DNA of 64,000 nucleotides from Fredericiella sp038205395 (GTDB lineage Bacteria; Chloroflexota; Anaerolineae; Caldilineales; Caldilineaceae), in contig JBBRBX010000006.1 in NCBI GenBank assembly GCA_038205395.1, positions 15,407 to 79,406 of the forward strand, written 5' to 3'. Below, piece by piece: positions 7,466 to 16,900 of the stretch (the stretch's first letter is position 1; each line of letters begins with the position of its first letter). The position numbers and the translations under genes are program-made. The notes beneath the pieces are model-generated. The model was given only the letters and a program-made list of their open reading frames with translations. It was not told the origin of the DNA and searched no databases.

Positions 7466-9970
7466 ATGGCGAACAAGACTGCCGGCACAACAACAGTACA
7501 TATGATCGGCCAGGCGCATCTCGACCCAGTCTGGCTGTGGCGCTGGACGGAAGGGCGCGCCGAGGCGCTGGGCACCAGCCAGTCGGCGGTCGACCGGCTG
7601 GCGGAGTACCCCGGCTTTCACTTTACACGCGGCGAATCGCAGATTTATCGCTGGATCGAACAGGAAAATCCCGCGCTGTTTGAGCGCATCAAGCAGTTGA
7701 TCGCCGAAGGGCGCTGGCATGTCGTCAACGGCATGGTCATCCAGCCCGATATGAATCTGCCCAGCGGCGAGTCGTTTGTGCGCCAGGTGCTGCTGGGCAA
7801 ACGCTACATGCGCGAGCAACTTGGCGTCGAGCCGACCGTTGCCTACTGCGTAGACTCCTTCGGCCACGCCGGCACGCTGCCGCAAATTCTGCGCCAGTGC
7901 GGCTTTGAGGGCTTTGTCTTTATGCGCCCCGGCCCGCACGAGAAGGAACTGCCCGCCGGCGTTTTCTGGTGGCAGGGGCCGGACGGCAGCCGCATCCTGA
8001 GCTTTCGCATCGTCGACGCCTATACCACGCGCGACGAACACCAGGAAGAGCAGATTTTGGCGGCTGTGGCCGCCAAACCGGCGCAGCTTGACGCCGCCAT
8101 GTGCTTTTTTGGCGTCGGCAACCACGGCGGCGGCCCGACCAAGGCGCAGATCGAAAACGTGCTGGCCGTCAATGCCGCCCATCCAGAGCTGGACATCCGC
8201 TTCAGTTGGCCCGACGCCTACTTTGACGCCATCCGCGCACAGGCCGCTTCGCTGCCGACGGTGGCTGATGAACTGCAGTACCACGCCGTAGGCTGTTACT
8301 CAGTCAACAGCGCGCTCAAGGCCGCACACCGGCTGGCCGAGAACCGGCTGCTGCTGGCCGAACGGCTGGGCGTCATGGCCCAGCAGTGGGCGGGCGCAGA
8401 ACCGGCGCACGCAAAGCTGGACGACCTGTGGCATACGCTGGCCTTCAACCAATTCCACGACACCCTGGGCGGCTCCTCGCTTAAGGTGGCCGAAGATGAC
8501 GCCATCGCCGAACTGACGGGGCTGGCCGCGGCTGCCGGCGTGCTGGCGGATGATGCCGCGCGCGCCGTCGCCGCCCGCATCGACACCAGCGGGCCGGGGG
8601 CCACCGTGGTGGTGTTCAACCCCGCCGCCCAGCCCGCCGCCACCTATATCGAGTATGAACCGTGGACGGAGTGGCAGCATTGGGATGAAGCGGGCTGGGG
8701 GCTGGTGGATGAGCAAGGCCGGCCGCTGGTCTACCAGAACATCGACCCGCACGAGGCGCTGAGCGCGCCCAACGGCAACATCCGCCGGCTGCTCTTCCCC
8801 GCCACCTTGCCCGCGTTTGGCTATCGCCTCTTCCGCTTTGCGCCGGGGCTGCCGCGCGCCGACGCGCCGGTGACGGGGCTGCGCGTCAGCGAGACGGAAC
8901 TGGAAAATGAACTGCTGCACCTGCGGCTTGACCCGGCCACCGGCAATATCGTCTCCTGTCGCGACAAGCAGTCGGGGTTGGAACTGGTCGGCCCCGGCGG
9001 CTGGAATGTGGGGGAGGTGGTCGATGACCACAGCGACACCTGGTCGCACCGCGTGCCCGGCTATGGCCCGGCGCAGGCCACCTTTGGCGAGGCCGCTATC
9101 CGCGTGGGCGACCGCGGCCCCCTGCAGGTGTCGCTGCTGGTCGAACGCAGCTGCGGCGCCGCCCGCTGGCAGCAGCAGATTCTCCTGCGCAGCGGCGAGT
9201 GCGAGATCACGATCCGCAACTGGCTGACCTGGCTGGAGCCGTGGCGGCTGGTCAAGCTTGTCTGCGCTGTCAACACGTCCGCACCGGTGGCGGTGCACGA
9301 TGTCCCCTTCGGCTGGCTGGAGCGCCCCTGCGACGGGCGCGAAGTCCCCACCCAGATGTGGATGGATGTCAGCGGCCCAATCGGGGAAGCTGGTCAGATT
9401 GCTGGGCAGGACACCGGCCAGGTCATTGGTCTGGGGCTGCTCAACGACGGCAAATACGGCTGCGACGTCACGGACAGCGCGCTGCGGCTGACCATTCTGC
9501 GCTGCGTGCCCTACGCCTATCATGAACCGCATCCCTTCGGCGCCCGCCAACGCTATGACTGGGTGGACCTGGGCAGCCAAAAATTCACTGTCATCCTGCG
9601 CCCGCATGTGGGCGACTGGCGCGACAGCGATCTGGTGCAGCGGGCGCGCAGCCTCAACCTGCCGCCGTTGCCCGTCACCATGCACAGCCACCCCGGCGAC
9701 CTCCCGCGCCAGGCCGGGCTGCTGGCGGTGAACAACCCCGGCGTGGAAGTCAGCGCCTGCAAGCGCACCGAAGAGGACAGCGAAGACGGCAGCGGCTATA
9801 TCGTGCGGCTGGTTGACGTCCATGGGCGCGGCGGGCAAAGCGTGCTCACCTGGCAGGGGCAGCCCTTCCCCGTGGAGATGGCCCCCTTTGGCGTCGTCAC
9901 CCTGCGGCTGCGTCAGGGCGACGGCGGCTGGCACATGCAGCAGTGCGATATGCTGGAGCGGCCCCTCTAG
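7466..9970 (+). CDS. Glycoside hydrolase family 38 alpha-mannosidase
   Basis: This 834-residue protein has the GH38 zinc/catalytic pattern: HLD at residues 18-20, the nucleophile Asp130 in YCVDSFGHAGT, and His331 in FNQFHDTLGG. These match the four zinc ligands of Golgi and lysosomal mannosidases. The rest is the helical middle domain and large C-terminal beta domains typical of bacterial members. No signal peptide is seen, so it should act in the cytoplasm on mannosides or mannose-containing oligosaccharides. The ATG at 7466 has a modest GGAAAGG upstream. It stands alone between the broken RND gene and a repeat element. The 162 bases before it show nothing clear. Confidence 0.92.
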   Translation: MANKTAGTTTVHMIGQAHLDPVWLWRWTEGRAEALGTSQSAVDRLAEYPGFHFTRGESQIYRWIEQENPALFERIKQLIAEGRWHVVNGMVIQPDMNLPSGESFVRQVLLGKRYMREQLGVEPTVAYCVDSFGHAGTLPQILRQCGFEGFVFMRPGPHEKELPAGVFWWQGPDGSRILSFRIVDAYTTRDEHQEEQILAAVAAKPAQLDAAMCFFGVGNHGGGPTKAQIENVLAVNAAHPELDIRFSWPDAYFDAIRAQAASLPTVADELQYHAVGCYSVNSALKAAHRLAENRLLLAERLGVMAQQWAGAEPAHAKLDDLWHTLAFNQFHDTLGGSSLKVAEDDAIAELTGLAAAAGVLADDAARAVAARIDTSGPGATVVVFNPAAQPAATYIEYEPWTEWQHWDEAGWGLVDEQGRPLVYQNIDPHEALSAPNGNIRRLLFPATLPAFGYRLFRFAPGLPRADAPVTGLRVSETELENELLHLRLDPATGNIVSCRDKQSGLELVGPGGWNVGEVVDDHSDTWSHRVPGYGPAQATFGEAAIRVGDRGPLQVSLLVERSCGAARWQQQILLRSGECEITIRNWLTWLEPWRLVKLVCAVNTSAPVAVHDVPFGWLERPCDGREVPTQMWMDVSGPIGEAGQIAGQDTGQVIGLGLLNDGKYGCDVTDSALRLTILRCVPYAYHEPHPFGARQRYDWVDLGSQKFTVILRPHVGDWRDSDLVQRARSLNLPPLPVTMHSHPGDLPRQAGLLAVNNPGVEVSACKRTEEDSEDGSGYIVRLVDVHGRGGQSVLTWQGQPFPVEMAPFGVVTLRLRQGDGGWHMQQCDMLERPL

Positions 9971-10013
9971 CAGCTACGGCAGTTTGATCTGCCGGCGCCC
10001 GTAAATCTCTCCC

Positions 10014-10103
10014 GTAGGTCATGCTTGCAGTGTGACGCTGCTTTGGTCAAGGACTGGGCTTCCTTGCCAGGCGGCAAACTATCACGCTGCAAGTGTGACC
10101 TAC
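10014..10103. repeat. Intergenic inverted-repeat element (90 bp) with an inner hairpin
   Basis: Outer arms lie at 10014-10035 and 10082-10103 and match as inverted repeats at 19 of 22 positions; both contain GTAGGTCA (or its complement) followed by a CTTGCAG core. Between them is a smaller hairpin, TTGCC-AGGC-GGCAA. A further near-identical arm occurs alone at 20715-20736. The element therefore belongs to a dispersed repeat family. Confidence 0.75.
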
Positions 10104-10228
10104 ATGCGTTTGACTGAAACGTTTGCTTCCACCTCCGCCCGCACCGCTCTGGAACAATTGTCCCCCTTGCGGTATACTGCCGCAAGAGAGTGCAGCGGAT
10201 TCCCACCCTAATTTGGCAGGAGGCAGGC

Positions 10229-11770
10229 ATGACGGCAAAGCCCAGGCGCGTCCCCATGAGCAATGTGGACAAAGCATGGCTGGAAATGGACAGTTCCACA
10301 AACTTGATGATCATCAACGGCGTGCTGCTGTTCGAAGAGACGCTGGACTTTGAAGATTTGAAGACGGCGCTGGCGGAACGCTTTGTCGCCAAATACGAAC
10401 GCTTTCACCAGCGCGTGGTCGGCAGCGCCAGCAGCGGCTTTTTCTGGGAAGATGACCCGCATTTCGACATCCGCGCGCATGTGCGCCGTTATGCCCTGCC
10501 CGAACCCGGCGATATCGCCACGCTGCAGACGGTAGTCAGCGCCATCATCAATGAGCCGCTTGACCGGCGCAAACCGCTGTGGCGCTATATGCTGATCGAA
10601 AATGTGGCCGGCGGCTGCGCCGTGCTCGCCCGCCTCCATCACTGTATCGGCGACGGCATCGCCCTGATCAAGGTGCTGCTGGATATGACCGGCCCCAGCA
10701 TCGATGATTCGCTGCAGATCACCCACACACCGGCCAGACCAGCGCGCGCGGCGCCCGGCCCGCTGACGCAGCTGCGCACGCTGGCGCGTGGCGCGCTCAA
10801 AAGCACGCTGTTCGCCGCCCAGGGACTGGCCAATGAGACGCTGCAGACGCTGGAGAACCCTAGCCATCCGCTTGATCTGGCCCGCTCCGCCGGCATCGTC
10901 TCGGCAGCCGGCGCCGCCATCTTGGCCAAACTGGTGCTGCTGCCGCCCGACCGCCCCTCCGTCTTCCGCGGCGAAGTGGGGGCCATCAAACATGTCGTCT
11001 GGTCGCACCCGTTTGCGCTGGAGCGCGTCAGGACCATCAGCAAGCGGCACGGCGTCACCATCAACGATCTGCTGGTGACGGCTGTCGCCGGCGGGCTGCG
11101 CCGCTATATGATCGAAAAGGGCGACGACCCGGCTGCCGGCGACATCACCGCCATGGTGCCGGTCAATCTGCGCACGGACAGCGACACACACAATCTCGGC
11201 AACCAGTTTGCACTGGTCTACCTCAGTCTGCCGGTCAGCCTGGAAGATGCCTACGACCGGCTGATGATGACCAAGCGCCACATGGATGTACTCAAGAACT
11301 CGCCCGAACCATTTTTGGTCTACCAGATTCTAGGCGTGATCGGCAGCCTGCCCGGCGATCTGGCCAAGCAGGCCACCACCTGGTTTGCCGCCAAAGCCTC
11401 GGCTGTGCTGACCAACGTCCCCGGCCCCAATTACCAGCTCTATTTTGCGGGCAAGCGGCTCAAGAACTTGATGTTCTGGGTGCCGCAGTCGGGCAAGATC
11501 GGGCTGGGCATCAGCATTATCAGCTACAACGGGATGGTGACGCTGGGGCTGATGGCGGACGAGCAGCTGGCGCCCGACCCGCAGCGCATCATTGAAGGGT
11601 TTGAGTTGGAACTGGCCGAACTGGAACGGCACCTTCCGCCCCAGCCCGCCGCCAGGCGACTCACCGCCACCGAGCAGCTTGTGGACAGTGACCCGGCGCC
11701 CGCCGCGCCCGCCCCCAAGCCGCTGCTGCGCGAGCCGACCCTGCATGAATCCGCGCCGCATCAGGAGTGA
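10229..11770 (+). CDS. Wax ester synthase / diacylglycerol acyltransferase (WS/DGAT)
   Basis: This 513-residue protein has the active-site motif HHxxxDG as HHCIGDG (first His at residue 137), and the family start PMSNVDKAWLEMD. WS/DGAT enzymes join acyl-CoA to a long alcohol or diacylglycerol to make storage wax or triacylglycerol at the inner membrane face. The ATG at 10229 is chosen because AGGAGG (10218-10223) lies five bases upstream; a GTG at 10190 has no such site. A -10-like TATACT occurs at 10173-10178 without a good -35. The last 45 residues are an Ala/Pro-rich extension beyond the enzyme fold. The next gene begins eight bases after its stop. Confidence 0.9.
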   Translation: MTAKPRRVPMSNVDKAWLEMDSSTNLMIINGVLLFEETLDFEDLKTALAERFVAKYERFHQRVVGSASSGFFWEDDPHFDIRAHVRRYALPEPGDIATLQTVVSAIINEPLDRRKPLWRYMLIENVAGGCAVLARLHHCIGDGIALIKVLLDMTGPSIDDSLQITHTPARPARAAPGPLTQLRTLARGALKSTLFAAQGLANETLQTLENPSHPLDLARSAGIVSAAGAAILAKLVLLPPDRPSVFRGEVGAIKHVVWSHPFALERVRTISKRHGVTINDLLVTAVAGGLRRYMIEKGDDPAAGDITAMVPVNLRTDSDTHNLGNQFALVYLSLPVSLEDAYDRLMMTKRHMDVLKNSPEPFLVYQILGVIGSLPGDLAKQATTWFAAKASAVLTNVPGPNYQLYFAGKRLKNLMFWVPQSGKIGLGISIISYNGMVTLGLMADEQLAPDPQRIIEGFELELAELERHLPPQPAARRLTATEQLVDSDPAPAAPAPKPLLREPTLHESAPHQE

Positions 11771-11777
11771 GGGGCTG

Positions 11778-12248
11778 ATGCGCTGCGCCGATCCCTTCGC
11801 ACATCCTGCCGAGCACGGGCGCGGCGGGCGCAGGTACAGCTTACGCAGGGGCCGCAGCGCCTGCCGCACTATTTTTACCTGGCTGCTGCTGGGATTAGTC
11901 GTTTGCCTTTGGGCGCCGCCGGTGTCTCTCTTTGCGCAGGCCACGCCTGTTCCCGCGGACACGCCGATTGTGCAGTCGCCGCTGGCGACTCCCATACCGC
12001 CGGCCACGCCCACCATCACGCCGTCGCCGACGGAGACGCCCACGCCCACGCCGACCGACACGCCGGAGCCTACGGCCACGCCCACGGCGACCGTGGCCCC
12101 GCTGCAGGTCTCGTCGCCGCTGGTGGCGCAGTCCGGCTCCGGCCCGCCGGATGACACTTCGCAGTTGTGGATCGGCGCCGCCGCCCTGATCGTGCTGGCC
12201 GGCAGCGCCATTTTGCTGTTTGCCGAACGCCGGCAGCGTGCGCGATAG
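11778..12248 (+). CDS. Small membrane-anchored protein with Pro/Thr-rich linker
   Basis: The 156-residue product has a basic N-terminus, a hydrophobic segment at about residues 33-53 (a signal peptide or anchor), a stretch of about 45 residues made of TP, PT and ETP repeats, and a C-terminal transmembrane helix followed by a basic RRQRAR end. The layout is that of an exported protein with a wall-spanning linker and membrane tail, as in many Chloroflexota and Gram-positive surface proteins. No catalytic domain is visible and the function is unknown. The ATG at 11778 has AGGAGTGAGGGG just upstream and follows the WS/DGAT stop by eight bases, so the two are probably co-transcribed. Confidence 0.7.
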   Translation: MRCADPFAHPAEHGRGGRRYSLRRGRSACRTIFTWLLLGLVVCLWAPPVSLFAQATPVPADTPIVQSPLATPIPPATPTITPSPTETPTPTPTDTPEPTATPTATVAPLQVSSPLVAQSGSGPPDDTSQLWIGAAALIVLAGSAILLFAERRQRAR

Positions 12249-12376
12249 TTATTTCTGAGAAGTCGCGCAGGCTTCCGCTCCCGTCACCATCATCGCAAAT
12301 GTCACCCACAGCGCTTGAAAGTGACGCCAAGATGAGCTACGTAGCAGTTGTTCACTGCATACGCCAGGTCGCATAC

Positions 12377-12405
12377 TTGATCTTCTCCTCATCCCATGCC
12401 ATACT
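12377..12405 (+). promoter_or_regulatory. Promoter of the toxin-antitoxin module
   Basis: TTGATC (12377-12382) and CATACT (12400-12405) are 17 bases apart, a fair sigma-70 match. Transcription would start near 12412, immediately before the operator-like palindrome. The stretch from 12249 to this promoter shows no gene. Confidence 0.55.
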
Positions 12406-12414
12406 GCAATAAAG

Positions 12415-12429
12415 TGGTCATCATGACCA
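12415..12429 (+). promoter_or_regulatory. Operator-like palindrome before the antitoxin gene
   Basis: Perfect seven-base arms TGGTCAT and ATGACCA flank one central base. It sits just downstream of the predicted -10 box and 28 bases before the antitoxin start. This fits autoregulation by the Phd-type antitoxin, alone or with its toxin. Confidence 0.6.
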
Positions 12430-12456
12430 TATTACTACAGGAGGGGCGGATCAACC

Positions 12457-12801
12457 ATGACGAACTTGAATATTGTCGAGGCGAAAAGTCGGTTTTCGGA
12501 AGTGATCGGGCGCGCGGCAGCGGGGGAACATTTTGTGATCCATCGCCGCAGCCGCCCGCTGGCCGTCCTCATCAGTGCGGACGAGTGGGAGCGGCTGCAA
12601 CGCTCGGCGGAGCTAGGCAGCCATCTTGCGCAAGCATTAGGCCAAGACCCCGCCCTACTTGCCGCCGTGGCGGAGGGGACAGTGCATCCCATCATGTCAG
12701 CGTTTGGGTTGTGGCAGGACGAGGAAGAGTTGGCTAGCCTGGCCGGCGAAATCGAGCGCAACCGCAGCAGCCAACCCCAGCGGCCTGTGGCAGCGCCATG
12801 A
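12457..12801 (+). CDS. Phd/YefM-family antitoxin
   Basis: The N-terminal 50 residues fit the Phd/YefM DNA-binding fold: NIVEAKSRFSEVIGRAAAGE, then VIHRRSRPLAVLISADEWERL. The remaining 60 residues are the variable toxin-binding tail. The protein should neutralise the PIN-domain ribonuclease encoded next and repress its own promoter. The two genes overlap by four bases (ATGA), typical of such modules. AGGAGG lies 12 bases before the ATG. At 114 residues it is a little longer than most Phd antitoxins (75-95). Confidence 0.85.
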   Translation: MTNLNIVEAKSRFSEVIGRAAAGEHFVIHRRSRPLAVLISADEWERLQRSAELGSHLAQALGQDPALLAAVAEGTVHPIMSAFGLWQDEEELASLAGEIERNRSSQPQRPVAAP

Positions 12802-13187
12802 GAGTTCTCGACAGCGACCACTGCATCGAAGTGCTGCGCGGCCGGCTGGATTTGCGCGGGCGCGTGGATGCCGGCGAACTATTGGGCGTCACCAGCATTA
12901 CAGTGGGCGAGTTGGTGCATGGCGCGCATCGCTCAGCCCAGCGCGAGCGCAACCTGGCCCGCATCGAGGTGCTGCTGGCGGCCGTTCTGGTGCTTTCTTT
13001 CGACGACACCGCTGCACGTCGCTTTGGCAGGCTCAAAGCGGAGCTAGAGCGCAGTGGCAGTCGGCTTGCAGATCTCGATTTACAGATCGCCGCCATTTGT
13101 CTGGAGGCGGGCGCTACGCTGCTCACTCACAATACCCACCACTTTGGGCGCATCACAGATCTGGCGCAAGCGGATTGGCTGGCGTGA
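12798..13187 (+). CDS. PIN-domain toxin (VapC-type ribonuclease)
   Basis: This 129-residue protein has the acidic PIN-domain pattern: Asp5 in VLDSDH, Glu39 in ITVGELVHG, and Asp92/Asp94 in LADLDLQIAA, with the C-terminal THNTHHFGRI block. VapC toxins are Mg-dependent ribonucleases that often cut tRNA or rRNA. Start and antitoxin stop share ATGA, so translation is coupled. Pairing of a Phd-type antitoxin with a VapC toxin is common. The short gap after it contains nothing evident before the convergent DUF45 gene. Confidence 0.88.
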   Translation: MRVLDSDHCIEVLRGRLDLRGRVDAGELLGVTSITVGELVHGAHRSAQRERNLARIEVLLAAVLVLSFDDTAARRFGRLKAELERSGSRLADLDLQIAAICLEAGATLLTHNTHHFGRITDLAQADWLA

Positions 13188-13235
13188 GATGCAAGGGCTG
13201 CGCCAGTGCAGCAAATTGAATGTGTATTTCCACTC

Positions 13236-13952
13236 TTACCCTCTCTCCGCCTCATTCAACCGTTTACGCCGCGCCTGCCAGTCCGGCATCACCCGCTCCA
13301 GCAGGGCGTAAAACTGGCGGCCGTGGTTGTGCTCCACCAGGTGGCACAGCTCGTGCACAATCACATAGTCGATGCACGCCTTGGGCATGTTGATCAGCGC
13401 CAGGTTGAGCGTGATGCGGCCATCGTGCGAGCAGCTGCCCCAGCGCGCCTTGAGCGGCTTGATGATCACCTCCGGCTCCGGCAGCGTCAAAGGCAGAAAG
13501 CGCGGCAGCAGGGCCTGCATGCGCGCGTAGAAGACGCGGCGCGCCTGCTTGCGCTGCCAGCCCTCCACCTGCCGGCGCACCACCGCACCGGCGGCCTTGC
13601 TCGGCGTCGTCACCTCCAAATAGCCGCGCACCAGCTTCACCCCCGCGCGCTCGCCCTCGCTCACCTTCAGCCGATACTGCCGCCCCAGATAGACAAAGTT
13701 CTCACCGCTGACATAGCGCCGCGGCGGGGGCGCGGCGGGATAGCGGGCAAACTCCCGCTGCTTGCGCAGAATCCACGGCGCGCGCCGGCGCAGAAAATCT
13801 TCCACAGCCGCAAAATCGCTCCCCGCCGGCGCCTTGACGGTGACGCGCTGGTCAGGGTAGACGTGGATCGCCAGCGTTTTGCGCGGCGCATACAGAAGCG
13901 TATAGGCGATGGTGGTTTCGCCAAAGCGCAGACTGTGCATGGTGGCCGCCAT
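13236..13952 (-). CDS. DUF45 / YgjP-like zinc metallopeptidase of the restriction locus
   Basis: The 238-residue product carries HELCHLVEHNHGRQF, a gluzincin-like motif with zinc ligands His200, His204 and probably His210 and catalytic Glu201. RWGSC upstream (about residues 170-174) is also typical of the DUF45/YgjP family. The gene begins three bases after the hsdR stop and is clearly part of that operon. DUF45 peptidases are frequently found beside type I restriction genes, but their role there is not settled; control of HsdR by proteolysis is one possibility. A second in-frame ATG at 13940 could also be used. Confidence 0.85.
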   Translation of the reverse strand: MAATMHSLRFGETTIAYTLLYAPRKTLAIHVYPDQRVTVKAPAGSDFAAVEDFLRRRAPWILRKQREFARYPAAPPPRRYVSGENFVYLGRQYRLKVSEGERAGVKLVRGYLEVTTPSKAAGAVVRRQVEGWQRKQARRVFYARMQALLPRFLPLTLPEPEVIIKPLKARWGSCSHDGRITLNLALINMPKACIDYVIVHELCHLVEHNHGRQFYALLERVMPDWQARRKRLNEAERG

Positions 13953-13955
13953 CGC

Positions 13956-16900
13956 TCAGCGCCCGCTGCCGCGCGCCTTGGCGACCTCGATCACCTGGTC
14001 GATCATACTGTCCAGATGGTCGCTGTTGATCTGCACGCCGCTGCGTTTCTCCACGGCATAGAAAATGGTATCGAGACTGCTCTTCATCTGGTTTTGCACA
14101 TCCAGATTCGTCTCCCAGTCACGAATCTTGCGCGCTTCGATGGCGGCCTCCTGCTCAATCGCCAGCGCAGCGATGGCGCTGTCGTCCAGTCCATAGCCGG
14201 CCAGCAATTCGCGCACGGCCCCAAAGTAGGCGGGCGCGTCGCGATACTGGTATAGCTGCGCCGGGACGCTGCGGTCTTGGCCGCTGCGCAGCTGCGCCAG
14301 GCTCTCTTCCGCCAGCCGCAGATACTCGAGCTGGTCGATGCGCGCCTGCCGGTACGCCTGGATGGTCTCCTCCACCAGCTCCGCAAACTTGCGGTAGAAG
14401 GCCGGGTCCTCGTCTAAGCGCTCGCTCACCGTGCGCTTGATCTGGTTGAGAATCGTGTCCGCCTTGGCCGCGGGCGTCCCCAGCCGCTCCAACTCAGCGT
14501 CGAATTCCTCCACATCAAAGATGTTGACCAACTGCGTGATCACCGTCGTGCCGGTGGCGCGGATATGCTCGTCCATCAGCTTGCGCACTTTTTCTTCGTA
14601 TTCGCGGTAGTCCACCGTTTCCGCATAGCGCAGCTTGACCGCCTGGCGCAGGGCGTGGAAGAAGTTGAGATCGGCGCGATAGCGCTCGATCTGCGCTTCC
14701 GGCACTTCGTTGAAAAAGTACACGGACCCCAGCGCCACGCGCAGTGCCGCCGCATAGTCGGTGAGGGCCGCATAGAACTGCTCGCGGCGGTCTTCCGGCT
14801 CCAGAAAGCGCTCCATCGCCTCGCGGTCATTGCGGTTGGCGACTGGCGCAAAGAGCGCCCACAGCTCCGAGTGCAGCTGCGGCAGCTTGCGAATCTGCTC
14901 GGCCACATCCGTCAACGCGCCGGCCACATCTTCGGCGTCATAGCTGTCCAGCGCATCATAGAGGTTCATGGCCTCGTTCAGCTCGCCCAGCACGCCGCGG
15001 TAGTCCACGATGTAGCCGAAGTCCTTGTTGTCGGCCAGCCGGTTGACGCGCGCGATTGCCTGCAGCAGCGTGTGCTCCTTGAGCGGCTTGTCGATATAGA
15101 GCACGGTGTTGCGCGGCTCGTCAAAACCGGTGAGCAGCCTGTCTACGACAATCAGAATTTCGATCCCCTCCGCGCGGCCAAAGGAGTTGATCAGCTCACG
15201 GTTGTAGGCCTCTTCGCTGCCGTAGCGCGCCATCATCTGCTGCCAGAACAGCTGCACACCGGTCTGCAAACTGGCCTGCTCCCCTGTGCCGGGCGCGTCG
15301 TCCTCGTCGCTGCCCTCGCGGCTGTCGGGCGGCGAGATCGCCAGCGCGGCGTCGATGCCATATTCGAGCAGGTAGTGCAGATACTGGAGGCCGATGCGCT
15401 TGCTGGGGGTGGCCAACTGCGCCTTAAAGCCCGTCCCGCGCCAGTTCTGCTCATAGTGCAGCGCGATGTTGTAGGCGATCTCCTGGATGCGCTGCTCGGT
15501 GGCGTTGACGGCTTCGCTGCGGCTCAGCTTGCGCTTGAGATCGGCCTTCTGCTCCGGCGTCAGGTGGCGCGTGGTGCGCTCGAACCAGCGCTCCAACTGC
15601 GCCTTGTCCACATCCTGCTCCACCACGCGCCCTTCATACAGCAGCGGCACGACCGCCTTGTCGGCCACGGCCTGGCGCATGGGGTATTTGTGGATAAAGC
15701 TGCCAAACTTGGCCGCGGTCGATTTCTCGGCCTTGGTCAGCGGCGTGCCGGTGTAGCCCAGATAGCAGGCATGAGGAAAGACCCGCTGCATGCGGCTGTT
15801 GAGCAGCCCGTACTGGCTGCGGTGGCTCTCGTCCACCAGGACAAAGAGATCGCTGTCCGTGTCGCGCACCTTCTGCGCCGCCGCCTGCTCGAACTTGTTG
15901 ATCACGGTGGTGATCACGTCGGGCCGCGTCTCGCCGCGGTTCAGCTTGCCCGTGACCAGCCGCACCAGATGGCGGCCGTCCGTGGCCTGGGCCACCGCTT
16001 TGCCGCAAGCTTTGAAGGTGCGCCACAACTGGTCGTCCAGGTCCACCCGATCCGTCACCAGAATCACGCGCGGGTTGGCAATGGTGGGGTGCAGCGTGAG
16101 CGCCTTGGCCAGCATCACCATCGTTAGCGATTTGCCGCTGCCGGTCGTGTGCCAGATGACGCCGCCGGTGCGCAGCCCCTGCGCATTGCGCCGGCCCACG
16201 CGCGCCAGCGTGGCGCGGATGGCAAAATACTGCTGGTAGCGGGCGATCTTCTTGACGCCGCCGTCAAAGACGATGTACTGGTAGGCCAGCTCCAGCAGCC
16301 GCTGCGGGCGCAGCAGCGCATAGATCAGCCGATCCTGGGCGCTGGGCAGCCGCTCGCCCAGCCCGGCAAAGTGGGCGCGGATGCGCCGCTCATATTCGCG
16401 CCCGCCGTACAGGCGATCTGCTACGTCCGGCGCCAACGGGCGGTTGATCAGGGCGTGGACGGCGCGCTCGCAGCCGCCGGCCTGCCCTTCCGCTTCCTCC
16501 TCGCGCCAGATCGACCAGAACTTTTTGGCCGTGCCGGTGGTGGCGTAGCGCGCGTCGTTGGGGCTGAGGGCCAGCAGCAGCTGCGAAGGCGCAAACAGGT
16601 GCGGAATCTCCCCCTCGCGTTGGTAGACGCCCAACTGCTCGATGCCCAGCGCCACCGCCTTTTCGCCGTGGTGCTCCTGGTCAGCGCGCTTGCACTCGAC
16701 CACGGCCAGCGGGATGCCGTTGACGAAGAGCACGATATCGGCCCGCCGCGTGCTGTGGCTGCCCGTCTTCTCCACGGCGAACTCGTCGCTGACGTGGTAG
16801 ACATTTCGCTCCGGCTGCCGCCAGTCGATATAGTGCAGGCTGAAGCTCTTGCGGTCGCCGTCGATGCTTTGCGTCAGGCTCGTGCCCAGCGTCAGCAGTT

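Noticed and set aside
8300..9934. Long open frame of 544 codons on the minus strand opposite the GH38 gene
   Set aside because: It has no recognisable motif and mirrors the codon bias of the real gene; such antisense frames are usual in GC-rich DNA.
11903..12189. Alternative frames with His/Ala/Gly or Arg/Pro repeats over the small Pro/Thr protein
   Set aside because: They are the other frames of the Thr-Pro repeat; only the frame with two hydrophobic helices and a ribosome site is credible.
14565..16127. Plus-strand open frame of 520 codons opposite hsdR
   Set aside because: HsdR has all its motifs on the minus strand; the opposite frame is rich in Leu, Val, Arg and His with no domain.
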